Assembly (NCBI GenBank): GCA_012729405.1
Contig: JAAYDH010000047.1
Coordinates: 1-7,077 of the forward strand
Source: Erysipelotrichaceae bacterium
Lineage (GTDB): Bacteria; Bacillota_I; Bacilli_A; RFN20; CAG-826
Length of the DNA stretch: 7,077 bases
Reading direction: 5' to 3'
The first letter of the stretch is position 1; each line of letters starts with the position of its first letter. The notes below the pieces were generated by a model, which searched no databases, was not told the DNA's origin, and worked only from the letters and a program-made list of their open reading frames with translations. Below are positions 1 through 6,117 of the stretch, one piece after another. Both the position numbers and the translations under genes were made by a program.

Positions 1-25
1 CCGCGAATGTCCTATCTAATGCCAT
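1..25 (-). CDS. 5' end of an unidentified gene running off the window
   Basis: On the minus strand a GGAGG (positions 33-37) sits 7 bases before an ATG at 25-23. The open frame reads M-A-L-D-R-T-F-A and then leaves the window. The spacing is ideal, which is the only reason for calling a start here. A competing ATG at 32 closes at a TAG after six codons. Eight residues are far too few to assign a family. The gene lies 3' of the terminator that ends the SHOCT gene, so it is probably transcribed separately. Confidence 0.4.
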
Positions 26-112
26 ACATCATCCTCCGCTCGGATATGCTTTATCAATAAACATTCTAATTCATACTAATCCCAAAATCTATTTAGGATT
101 TTGTCTGTTTGT

Positions 113-142
113 AAAGAAAACGCCACCTAGTGACGTTTCTTT
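113..142 (-). terminator. Rho-independent terminator after the SHOCT membrane protein gene
   Basis: Read on the minus strand, an AAAGAAACGUCAC arm pairs with GUGGCGUUUUCUUU around a UAG loop, with one bulge and one U-G wobble. The distal arm doubles as a U-rich tract. The U-G pair exists only in minus-strand RNA (it is a C/A mismatch in plus-strand RNA), so the element is directed at the minus-strand gene ending at 158. Confidence 0.6.
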
Positions 143-157
143 ATAGGTACTGATCGT

Positions 158-805
158 TTATAGCAATTCGTTTTTCTTTTTCTCAAATTCTTCAGCGGTG
201 ATTATTCCATCATCAAGTAACTTTTTGTATTTCATGAGAAGATCGAGATTATCCGCTTTAGTATTATTATCATTCACATCGTCTTTTTTAGAAAACGTAT
301 TCGTTCCCAATGCATTATTGGATAGTCGATTGTGATGATAAGACGGTCTACGGTGAACTTCACTAGCGGGAGTGCCAAACTTATACCATAAGATAGTGGC
401 GCCGAAAATAACAGTAGCAACAATGTTGAGAATACCATACATAACAGGACCGATTCCAAGAGACACACCACCGACTTGATTGATTCCAGGAATCATTGTT
501 TTTGCACAGAAGCCCCAAATAGCTCCAGCGAGAGTCAGTATCCCACTCAATCCAGCGGTGATAACAATTCTTGATTTGGGCATTTCATAATTTTTGATTT
601 TGTAAACAATGAAAAATGTTGCGATGGACGCAAGACTGATAATCAATTGGAACACAAACAAGAAAGTGAAACCAGATTGTTGTAAAAAGGGGTCAATTCC
701 GAACGCAAAGTCAAACATATTGGCTCCAATAGGCTCGCCTAGTACGGTTATAACATTACCGAAAAAGGCAAGAATGCTCACAATAGAAAATAAATGAGCC
801 GGCAA
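158..805 (-). CDS. Four-helix membrane protein with C-terminal SHOCT motif
   Basis: Predicted integral membrane protein of 215 residues. Four hydrophobic segments lie at about residues 4-23, 45-68, 79-100 and 117-141. A polar Asn/Asp/Lys-rich linker (about 145-186) follows, and the tail (188-215) has the SHOCT pattern: LL-KYKKLLDDGIIT-EEFE-KK-LL. SHOCT is a short helical module often found at the ends of proteins and thought to mediate oligomerisation or binding; no enzymatic role is suggested here. The start is doubtful. In this frame the first initiator is a TTG at 805, only four codons after a TAA, and the GGAGGA at 825-830 lies about 20 bases away, too far to serve it. That GGAGGA instead serves an ATG at 821 in a neighbouring frame, so the true N-terminus may be joined by a one-base frameshift (see findings). 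The function is unknown. Confidence 0.75.
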   Translation of the reverse strand: MPAHLFSIVSILAFFGNVITVLGEPIGANMFDFAFGIDPFLQQSGFTFLFVFQLIISLASIATFFIVYKIKNYEMPKSRIVITAGLSGILTLAGAIWGFCAKTMIPGINQVGGVSLGIGPVMYGILNIVATVIFGATILWYKFGTPASEVHRRPSYHHNRLSNNALGTNTFSKKDDVNDNNTKADNLDLLMKYKKLLDDGIITAEEFEKKKNELL

Positions 806-824
806 TAAGGGTAATTAACATATA

Positions 825-830
825 TCCTCC
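825..830 (-). promoter_or_regulatory. Shine-Dalgarno GGAGGA serving an out-of-frame ATG
   Basis: GGAGGA is followed after three bases by ATG at 821-819. This ATG opens a 22-residue hydrophobic frame (MLITLIAGSFIFY...) that stops at a TAA. The downstream SHOCT gene is in the frame shifted by one base. This is the best ribosome binding site in the region, so it probably marks the intended start of the SHOCT gene. Confidence 0.5.
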
Positions 831-850
831 ATTTTTACCATTTATCCAAA

Positions 851-901
851 ATAGTAAGGTGCTTCAAGCAGTAAAATTTTTTCTTAAACCGCAGTAAAAT
901 T
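851..901 (-). promoter_or_regulatory. Candidate activator site: 11-base direct repeat before a -10 element
   Basis: GCAGTAAAATT (plus-strand reading) occurs twice, at 868-878 and 891-901, with a 23-base period, about two helical turns. On the minus strand the repeats lie upstream of a possible -10, TACTAT (851-856), leaving an 11-base gap. No good -35 stands at the expected distance. That arrangement resembles tandem sites bound by response-regulator-type activators that replace the -35. The regulator is unknown and the role is inference. Confidence 0.35.
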
Positions 902-923
902 ATGATGTGTACATTAAATTAAG

Positions 924-947
924 AAATTAATTAACCTTTATTAATTT
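924..947 (-). terminator. Weak A/U-only hairpin after the UPF0316 gene
   Basis: AAATTAAT (924-931) and ATTAATTT (940-947) form an eight-pair stem with an eight-base loop just past the stop codon of the UPF0316 gene. There is no G/C pair and no clean U-tract, so termination would be weak. It may be only an AT-rich coincidence. Confidence 0.22.
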
Positions 948-952
948 GACAA

Positions 953-1531
953 TTATTTTAATAGACTATTAGCTTTTGGCATATGGCCACCAGTCATGCT
1001 AGAGATATCATTCTGGACGATCATTGCTGTCGGATCGATGGCTAGAATATCTTTGCTGATATCTTTGCTGCCACGACGGTTGGCGTAGATCATCAATACT
1101 TGTCTTTTTTCTTCTTTTCCTTGCGCCTTCATAGTTGTCACTCCTAGCCCCTTCTCGCGTAAAGCTTGCGTAATGATTTGCCCACTCTCCTCGGAGGTAA
1201 TGACTTGGATAAGTATTTTGCCAAAAGCGAGTTTTTCTTCAAGAATTGAACCAACATAAACCCCAGCAGCAAAACCGAGGCCGTAAGCGATACCTTTATA
1301 TGGCTTTTCTGCTAAACCAGTGATAACTTGAGAGGCGACAAAGACCCAAATCATAATTTCTACGAGAGCGAGAATAACCGCCACTTTGCGATAACCTTTA
1401 ACAACTAATATATTTCTTAAAGTTCCAATCGAGACCTCGATAATTTTGGCAAAAAAGATGAACAAGAAATCCAATATTATCATCAGTGTATTCATGCTCC
1501 AAATGGTGTTCCAAATTGCGTTCCAATCCAT
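953..1531 (-). CDS. UPF0316 membrane protein (DUF5698 + DUF2179), YebE-like
   Basis: A 192-residue protein of the UPF0316 family, whose biochemical function is not established. Three membrane segments lie at about residues 15-37, 47-70 and 79-97. The N-terminal DUF5698 region carries the family's E-V-S-I-G-T-L-R-N-I motif (32-41), and a cytoplasmic DUF2179 domain follows at about 105-175. DUF2179 is a small alpha/beta domain also found at the C-terminus of YitT-type membrane proteins, where a sensing or ligand-binding role has been suggested. The start is secure: GGAGG (1539-1543) lies 7 bases before the ATG at 1531. Length is about normal for the family. The stop is TAA. It probably has its own promoter (1576-1604) and lies behind the strong terminator of the lipoprotein gene, so it is likely monocistronic or cotranscribed only with the SHOCT gene 147 bases downstream. 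Confidence 0.88.
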   Translation of the reverse strand: MDWNAIWNTIWSMNTLMIILDFLFIFFAKIIEVSIGTLRNILVVKGYRKVAVILALVEIMIWVFVASQVITGLAEKPYKGIAYGLGFAAGVYVGSILEEKLAFGKILIQVITSEESGQIITQALREKGLGVTTMKAQGKEEKRQVLMIYANRRGSKDISKDILAIDPTAMIVQNDISSMTGGHMPKANSLLK

Positions 1532-1575
1532 GGTGTTACCTCCGTAATAAAAAGACCTTTAAGGCGTCTATTCAC

Positions 1576-1604
1576 ATGATAGGATATAAAGAATTAATTT
1601 ACAA
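1576..1604 (-). promoter_or_regulatory. Probable sigma-A promoter of the UPF0316 gene
   Basis: On the minus strand TTGTAA (1599-1604) and TATCAT (1576-1581) are separated by exactly 17 bases, with 4/6 and 5/6 matches to the housekeeping consensus. The leader would be about 38 bases and would contain the GGAGG before the ATG at 1531. Confidence 0.5.
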
Positions 1605-1645
1605 TTAATATGCCAAATTTGAACAAAAATTGAGGTTTTTTTGTT

Positions 1646-1683
1646 AAAAACAAACAAAAAGGACCGATAGCTTGCATCAGTCC
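1646..1683 (-). terminator. Strong Rho-independent terminator after the lipoprotein gene
   Basis: In minus-strand RNA GGACUGAU pairs with AUCGGUCC (seven Watson-Crick pairs and one U-G) around a seven-base loop, at 1661-1683. A U-rich run (U5 G U3 G U5) follows at 1646-1660. The hairpin begins about 20 bases after the lipoprotein stop codon. Confidence 0.85.
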
Positions 1684-1703
1684 ACTATTTGATTTAGAAA
1701 TTT

Positions 1704-2675
1704 TTATCGTCTCTCCATTTGCAAACGGACATCCAACCATCTCACTTGGCCAACGTTCGTAACTTGAAGGATTTTGTACTCGATCTCGCTTGTTTGATTC
1801 GTTGGTGTAAATGTCACATAATCCCCCGAATAGGAAGCAGTTGCGTTTCTGATGTAATCGGCATTATCAACGGTTTTATCCGCATAACCAGAAGCAGCGA
1901 GAATTTTAATCTCAGTGATGTAGTATTTATCTTCAACCGTGAATTTCACACTTTGACCGGCATAGATTCTTAAGGGGTTTGAAAGTTGATCTCCATTAGT
2001 TCCTCCAACGTTGTAACCAGAACTATTTGCATAGACAGTCATCGTTGCGGGTCTCACTTCCCATTTTGCTCTTGTGGAGGTAGTACTGCTTGTGTCCAAA
2101 GCTTCTCGATTTTTTAAATTAAAATAAGCTAAACCATCAACCGCTCTTGGACCAGTATAGTCATCTCCTTCACCATCATAAAAATCAAAAATTATCTCTT
2201 TAATGTTTCCTTCTTGGCGATATTCGAAGTATAAACGGACATCGTCATATTCGCTTTCGGCGTAGTTAAGATTTGGTAATCCTAAGACACTTTCAATAGT
2301 GAAATAGTACTGATTCTCTAAAAGATTCTTGTATGTATTTAACACACTTGCCGAAGCTACGCGTGTCACGACACGATAAAATAAATCGTTAAGTCCGTGA
2401 TGGAAGCCAGTCGAAGAGGTAAACTCAGGCATCACAATGTTTGTGTCATAAGTTAGATATTCACTTAAAGCCTCACTCGGCCAGATATCGACATGAGCTA
2501 AGCCAGAGATGGCGGGATCATAGATTTCGGGAGTTTCACTACCATCACCATCTTGTGGGAGCCCACCATTGTCAGGATCTTGAGATCCATTTGGATCACC
2601 ATCACCAGAGTTTCCGGGACCGCAAGCAGTTAAGGCCAACAGGCCGATTATAAATAATAGATTGAATTTTTTCAT
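1704..2675 (-). CDS. Putative lipoprotein of unknown family
   Basis: A 323-residue exported protein. Residues 1-18 form a lipoprotein signal: MKK, a hydrophobic core, then the lipobox L-T-A-C with Cys18 as the lipidation site. It should therefore be anchored on the outer face of the membrane. Residues 19-54 are a Gly/Asp/Pro/Asn/Ser-rich flexible tether. A mixed middle domain (about 56-192) has alternating aromatic strands and a helical stretch (S-A-S-V-L-N-T-Y-K-N-L-L-E). A C-terminal domain (about 208-323) is beta-rich (TMTVYANS, SVKFTVED, YVTFTPTN) and resembles in texture the Ig-like or jelly-roll tails of secreted Bacillota proteins. No catalytic motif is visible and I do not recognise a family. 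GAGG (2681-2684) lies 5 bases before the ATG at 2675, supporting the start. A strong terminator follows, so the gene is probably transcribed alone. A role in substrate capture or cell-surface binding is only a guess. Confidence 0.85.
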   Translation of the reverse strand: MKKFNLLFIIGLLALTACGPGNSGDGDPNGSQDPDNGGLPQDGDGSETPEIYDPAISGLAHVDIWPSEALSEYLTYDTNIVMPEFTSSTGFHHGLNDLFYRVVTRVASASVLNTYKNLLENQYYFTIESVLGLPNLNYAESEYDDVRLYFEYRQEGNIKEIIFDFYDGEGDDYTGPRAVDGLAYFNLKNREALDTSSTTSTRAKWEVRPATMTVYANSSGYNVGGTNGDQLSNPLRIYAGQSVKFTVEDKYYITEIKILAASGYADKTVDNADYIRNATASYSGDYVTFTPTNQTSEIEYKILQVTNVGQVRWLDVRLQMERR

Positions 2676-2717
2676 ATTTACCTCAACGAAATTGTCTTAC
2701 TGGTTTTACTCATTTAA

Positions 2718-2735
2718 TGAAACCTTTATGTTTCA
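2718..2735. repeat. Six-base inverted repeat between permease and lipoprotein genes
   Basis: TGAAAC (2718-2723) and GTTTCA (2730-2735) flank a six-base loop in the 95-base gap. No U-tract follows on the minus strand, so it is a poor terminator for the permease. Its place about 45 bases before the lipoprotein start would also fit an operator or leader hairpin. No convincing promoter for the lipoprotein was found; the best minus-strand candidate is TTGTGA with CATAAA 18 bases later. Confidence 0.28.
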
Positions 2736-2770
2736 AACTAATTACCCTTCACAAAGTAGCAAAAACTACA

Positions 2771-4447
2771 CTAACTGAAATTAAAAACAAAAATTGATAC
2801 TGCAAAGACAACGATAATCAACGCAGCATAAATAGATGCTGGAATGATGTTGGTCCGTATGATTTTGCCTTCCTTGCCGCTTACCCCGACCGTTGCACAG
2901 GCGGTTACCGTGCTGTTAATCGACACCATATTACCGACTGCCCCACCAACAATTTGCATTGAAACAATAAGAGTTGGCGGAAGCGCGAGATTTAACGCTG
3001 ATTGATATTGAAGATTAGTGAATAAGGTATTTGAAACTGTATTCGACCCAGAAATGAAAGTTCCGAGAATACCAATAAATGGTGAGAAACCGACAAATAA
3101 TTCTCTGCCCACCTTGCTGAGACCGTCAGCGAGATAAAAAATCATCGATTTTGTCTCCGCTGAAGCGATATCGTTACTTCCGCTATAGCGCATAATTTGC
3201 ACCAAAGCGAGGCCGAACATGATAGTGATAGCAGCCCCGCCCACTTGTTTCAAAGTGTTTTTATAAGCGATTTTAACCTCTGGTTTTTTCATCTTGTGAA
3301 TGAAAATCGTGGCGACGCCGACCAAGATGAAGATGAATCCAGGTAGCCATGCCCATTTAAATGTGTAAGAAGTATTGGGGACGTTAAATAAATTGCTTAT
3401 TTTAGGAGCAAAGAAATTGCCGGCCACACCCGTTCCACTGAGAATTGACTTAAATGGCAAGAAAGGGAGTCTGGTAATAATTAGAAGAAAAGCAATCAAA
3501 AGATAAGGAGTCCAGGCCTTAAGAATACTCATTTTTGACTCATTGTTTTGTGGCAATGGAGAAGTGGATTTCCATGACTCATCCCATGTCTCTTCACCGG
3601 AAAAGTTCCATTTCTTTTTTGGGATCAAAAACCCTTTTCGAGTTGTTAAAATCAATATTGGTAACCCAATTAATGCACCCAAAAGACTCGGGAATTCGTA
3701 TCCGAGAGTCACAGCAATAATTGTGTAAGGGAGCGTAAACAAAACTCCGGCGTATGCGGCAAACGGCAAGATTGATAACGCGGATTTAAATGATTTCTCT
3801 TTGGTGAAAAACTTCATAATTACCGCAACAGCAATAAATGGAATAAAGGTTCCGACAATCGCGTGCGGAATCGCCGTCCAAATGGTAATGCCGTGTGTGA
3901 AACCATCTGTGGCAACGCCAACCCCTAAACTGGCAAGAGCTTGAGCAACAGGAGTGCCGACCGCTCCAAAACTCACTGAGGTTGTATCCATGATGAGCGC
4001 TCCCACCACAGCGGCAACAGGAGGAAATCCGAGCGATACGAGCAAAGGACCAGCTAATGCTGCTGGTGATCCGAAACCGGCCGCTCCTTCGAGGAACCCG
4101 CCAAACATCCAACCAATAATGATCAATTGGACACGCGAGTCACTACTAATTGATTTGAATCCATTGTTGATTGAATTCATAGCACCACTTGCCTTGAGGG
4201 TATTCATAATTAGGACTGCACCGATGACGGTAATTAGCACATCTAAAGAATTAAAAATTCCTGATAAGCTATAAGCCAAAACTTCAAGAAATTCCATCTT
4301 CCAAAAAATAAGACCAAGGACACAAGCGACGAGCCAGCTTATGGGAAGAGAAAACTTTGCGGGTATATTAAAGACCGCCATGAGAATAATGCACAAAAGA
4401 AGCGGTAATAAGGCAAGTACAAAGAGCATAAAATAACTTTTTCCCAA
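2771..4447 (-). CDS. lctP: L-lactate permease (LctP/LldP family)
   Basis: An integral membrane transporter of the lactate permease family that moves L-lactate, and often glycolate or D-lactate, across the cytoplasmic membrane with protons. It has 558 residues, the normal family length (about 530-560), and about a dozen hydrophobic segments. Family signatures are visible: GGFLEGAAGFGSPAALAGP (about 116-134), the following FPPVAAVVGALIMDTTSVSFGAVGTPV stretch, and the late GTFISGSNTVSNTLF region. The start is uncertain. TTG at 4447 is the longest option and ATG at 4429 would remove six residues; neither has a good Shine-Dalgarno. No ATG, GTG or TTG exists further upstream before the in-frame TAA. 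The stop is TAG, which shows TAG terminates in this genome. A perfect TATAAT lies just upstream. No lactate dehydrogenase or lutABC genes are present, so uptake versus export cannot be told from context. Confidence 0.95.
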   Translation of the reverse strand: MGKSYFMLFVLALLPLLLCIILMAVFNIPAKFSLPISWLVACVLGLIFWKMEFLEVLAYSLSGIFNSLDVLITVIGAVLIMNTLKASGAMNSINNGFKSISSDSRVQLIIIGWMFGGFLEGAAGFGSPAALAGPLLVSLGFPPVAAVVGALIMDTTSVSFGAVGTPVAQALASLGVGVATDGFTHGITIWTAIPHAIVGTFIPFIAVAVIMKFFTKEKSFKSALSILPFAAYAGVLFTLPYTIIAVTLGYEFPSLLGALIGLPILILTTRKGFLIPKKKWNFSGEETWDESWKSTSPLPQNNESKMSILKAWTPYLLIAFLLIITRLPFLPFKSILSGTGVAGNFFAPKISNLFNVPNTSYTFKWAWLPGFIFILVGVATIFIHKMKKPEVKIAYKNTLKQVGGAAITIMFGLALVQIMRYSGSNDIASAETKSMIFYLADGLSKVGRELFVGFSPFIGILGTFISGSNTVSNTLFTNLQYQSALNLALPPTLIVSMQIVGGAVGNMVSINSTVTACATVGVSGKEGKIIRTNIIPASIYAALIIVVFAVSIFVFNFS

Positions 4448-4471
4448 CTGGTCTTCGCAGAAGGGAATGAT

Positions 4472-4500
4472 ATTATAATCTTTTAATTAAATAAATTAAA
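4472..4500 (-). promoter_or_regulatory. Promoter of the lactate permease gene
   Basis: A perfect minus-strand TATAAT at 4472-4477 is preceded, after 17 bases, by TTTAAT (4495-4500, 3/6 to the -35 consensus) in an AT-rich stretch. The start of transcription would be near 4465, giving a leader of about 18 bases to the TTG or 36 to the ATG. Confidence 0.6.
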
Positions 4501-4533
4501 AATAAAACGCACTAGTTTTCTATCCAGCGTGTT
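4496..4533 (-). terminator. Probable terminator after the LRR gene
   Basis: On the minus strand AACACGC (4527-4533) pairs with GCGTTTT (4504-4510) with one mismatch. A second short TAG/CTA stem lies inside around an AAAA loop. The T-rich run TTTTATTTTT follows. It would end transcripts arriving from the LRR gene immediately before the permease promoter, whose -35 it overlaps at its distal end. Confidence 0.5.
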
Positions 4534-4712
4534 AATTAAGTCAATTTTTGTGATTATCTCGCTCTCGTATTAATCATTGTAGCGACACTTTTGATATTAA
4601 AAAGAAAACACCATTAATGAATATTTTAAACGCGGTAATAATTTAACGAAATCCTTAATGTCTATGAAAGGTGTTGATGTTGCACAACTGACCAAAGCGT
4701 GTTTAATAGAGT
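4534..4712. other. Intergenic stretch with no supported gene
   Basis: About 180 bases between the LRR gene stop and its probable terminator. The segment 4606-4712 is open in a plus-strand frame (beginning K-E-N-T-I-N-E-Y-F-K-R-G) and also in a minus-strand frame, but neither has a ribosome binding site. Both continue into the LRR gene, where they read opposite or out of frame with it. The plus frame has a faint likeness to the end of IS30-type transposases. I do not call a gene here. Confidence 0.4.
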
Positions 4713-5909
4713 TTACCAAGGGGTTGGAACATCGCCCATATAATGCCAATAGTTTCCATCTATTCTTTCTATTTCGCTGTACCAATAGACGGTTGAGCCA
4801 TCTAAGCAACTGCTAGACCATTCTTCTGGCATACTTTCAAATTCGACAAATACATTTCCTCCGACATTCATTAAACCACCATCGCCGATAAATGTAATGT
4901 TGCTAGGTACTATAAGAGTGGTAATAGAGTTACACTCGAAAAAAGCCGCGGCCCCAATACTTGTAACAGAACTGGGGAAAACAATTGAATCAAGTAATGA
5001 ACAGGAGAAAAAGGCAAAGTTGCCAATACTGGTAACTGAATCAGGAATCAAAAGAGAAGTAAGAGAGGAACAAAATCCGAAAGCAGAATCATTAATGCTT
5101 GTGACCAATTCAGGAATATTGATTGATTCAAGGGAAGAACATCCATAAAATGCATAATCGCCAATTATTTCTACTGAATCTGGAATCGATATTGATGTGA
5201 TTGAAGAGCAATCTCTAAAAGCCTCGGCATTGATGCCGTCCACAGGGTGTTCGCCATTGACTCCATTATCATATATTTGACGGATAACAACATTGTTTTG
5301 AACGCCCGAAAAACTCCTTACCCAATAAGATTGATTGGTGGAATTAAAGGAATACTCTATTCCGTTATTAGGGAGTGAACTTTGTGAACAGGTGTAAACT
5401 ATAGTAAATGATTCTATGGTTGTATCCTCAGATGCAACAACTTTAAAACATCCCGGAATTTGATTATAAAGGTTGGTACTTGAAGTAGCATTATTTAAGA
5501 ATACTGAAGTTTCATAAATAGGGGTGTCTTCATGTTCGCCCATCCAACCCCACCATAAGGTTATTGCTGCAGTTTCTTCAACAAATTCAAAGGATATGGA
5601 CTCAATTCCGCTTATTCTCGTAGTGTTATAGAAAGAACCATCTTGTTCCAATGCTCCCCAAGAACCATCGACAGGGGATAAACCAGAAGATGAGAAATGG
5701 ATATCATATGTGTCAATACGACTGGCAATAAAAGTATTTTCACCTGCGGAGAGATTGTTGTTTTCACTATTAAATGAAAGCTAATAATGGTTTTGATCTG
5801 ATTTTACTTGGCTGTAGTAATTTCCTGTAAAATTATTTGATAGAGCAAAAGCGAGAGCGAAAATTCCACCTAACGAACATGCAAGCGATAATAAAAATCT
5901 ATTTTTCAT
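4713..5909 (-). pseudogene. BspA-like leucine-rich-repeat secreted protein, interrupted by in-frame TAG
   Basis: From the ATG at 5909 to the TAA at 4713 one frame spans 399 codons, broken only by a TAG at codon 43 (5783-5781). Before it is a Sec signal peptide: MKNR, then a hydrophobic run through about residue 23 with A-F-A as possible cleavage site. After it come a beta-rich region (about codons 44-225) and five 23-residue BspA-type LRR_5 repeats (codons 240 to about 351; pattern I-x-I-P-x-S-V-x-x-I-G-x-x-A-F-x-x-C-S-S-L). The C-terminal tail ends Y-W-H-Y-M-G-D-V-P-T-P-W. Such repeats usually serve in adhesion or binding at the cell surface. The downstream part alone (from a TTG at 5651) would lack the signal peptide and has GGGGAG only two bases away, so internal re-initiation is unconvincing. 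Either a recent nonsense mutation, a sequencing error or stop readthrough explains it; the rest of the frame shows no decay. Confidence 0.85.
4857..5192 (-). repeat. Five tandem 69-base LRR units (BspA type)
   Basis: Each unit encodes 23 residues with Pro at position 4 (I-P-D-S-V, I-P-E-L-V, I-P-D-S-V, F-P-S-S-V, V-P-S-N-I) and, in the first four, a C-S-S-L-like turn near the end. The last unit is degenerate. These units are protein-coding repeats of the BspA/LRR_5 family. Confidence 0.9.
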
Positions 5910-5918
5910 AGTAATGTT

Positions 5919-5925
5919 CCCCCCC
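5919..5925 (-). repeat. G7 homopolymer in the ribosome-binding region of the LRR gene
   Basis: Seven consecutive Gs on the coding (minus) strand end 9 bases before the ATG at 5909, where a Shine-Dalgarno would sit. No other purine-rich site is present, so the tract plus the adjacent AA probably acts as the ribosome binding site. Confidence 0.6.
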
Positions 5926-5944
5926 ACAAACATACGGTTAAGTT

Positions 5945-5973
5945 ATTTTTAATCTATAAAATGCCGGTGTAAA
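5945..5973 (-). promoter_or_regulatory. Possible promoter of the LRR gene
   Basis: On the minus strand TTTACA (5968-5973, 5/6 to the -35 consensus) stands 17 bases before AAAAAT (5945-5950, 4/6 to the -10). The transcript would start near 5938 with a leader of about 29 bases that includes the G7 tract. A TATAGA within the spacer is an alternative -10 but has no matching -35. Confidence 0.35.
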
Positions 5974-6051
5974 GATATTTTCTCCAATTGCCTACTTTCT
6001 CTTCAAAAGGGGCGATGTTAAAAAAGGGTGACAGAGCAAGTAAAAATTAGT

Positions 6052-6117
6052 GATTAACTAGTTTGTTATTTATAACTGTTTATTTAAAAGCTAATAATTA
6101 CAAGTATAATACTAGTA
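6052..6117. promoter_or_regulatory. Two CTAG-centred palindromes flanking the pdxS promoter
   Basis: AACTAGTT (6056-6063) and TACTAGTA (6110-6117) are perfect eight-base palindromes about 54 bases apart, close to five helical turns. With their flanks, GATTAACTAGT (6052-6062) and ACTAGTAATC (6111-6120) also form an imperfect inverted repeat with a one-base bulge. One site lies upstream of the -35 and the other covers the expected transcription start, which would suit a looping repressor. The binding protein is unknown. Confidence 0.35.
6083..6110 (+). promoter_or_regulatory. Promoter of the pdxST operon
   Basis: A perfect TATAAT (6105-6110) is preceded, after 16 bases, by TTTAAA (6083-6088, 4/6 to the -35 consensus). 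Transcription would start near 6117, giving a leader of about 37 bases to the pdxS ATG. Confidence 0.6.

Noticed and set aside
2756..2769. GTAG/CTAC hairpin after the permease as a terminator
   Set aside because: Only four base pairs with a weak following T-run; too unstable to call.
3786..4274. Open frames overlapping the 5' half of the lactate permease on both strands (3786-4112 minus, 3954-4274 plus)
   Set aside because: They lie fully inside the well-supported permease and have low-complexity Cys/Ser/Arg or Pro/Ala-rich composition typical of shadow frames.
4597..4809. Minus-strand 70-codon open frame overlapping the end of the LRR gene
   Set aside because: It is out of frame with the LRR gene's conserved C-terminus, has no ribosome binding site and no recognisable sequence.
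4897..5148. Plus-strand open frame opposite the LRR repeats
   Set aside because: Its periodic Lys/Glu-rich sequence is the antisense reading of the 69-base LRR units; no ribosome binding site.
4857..5192. CRISPR-like or satellite tandem array
   Set aside because: The 69-base periodicity is diverged at the DNA level and conserved at the protein level as LRR_5 units, with no identical repeats or spacers.
4713..5651. Separate complete gene starting at the TTG at 5651
   Set aside because: The same frame continues upstream through conserved-looking secreted-protein sequence to a signal peptide at 5909. The TTG lacks a properly spaced ribosome binding site and would give a protein without export signal.
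5781..5783. TAG recoded as an amino acid in this genome
   Set aside because: The lactate permease ends with TAG (2771-2773) right where the family's C-terminus is expected, so TAG works as a stop. General recoding is not supported.
5926..6051. RNA leader or riboswitch in the pdxS upstream region
   Set aside because: The promoter leaves a leader of only about 37 bases, and no aptamer-like stem arrangement is visible in the LRR/pdxS gap.
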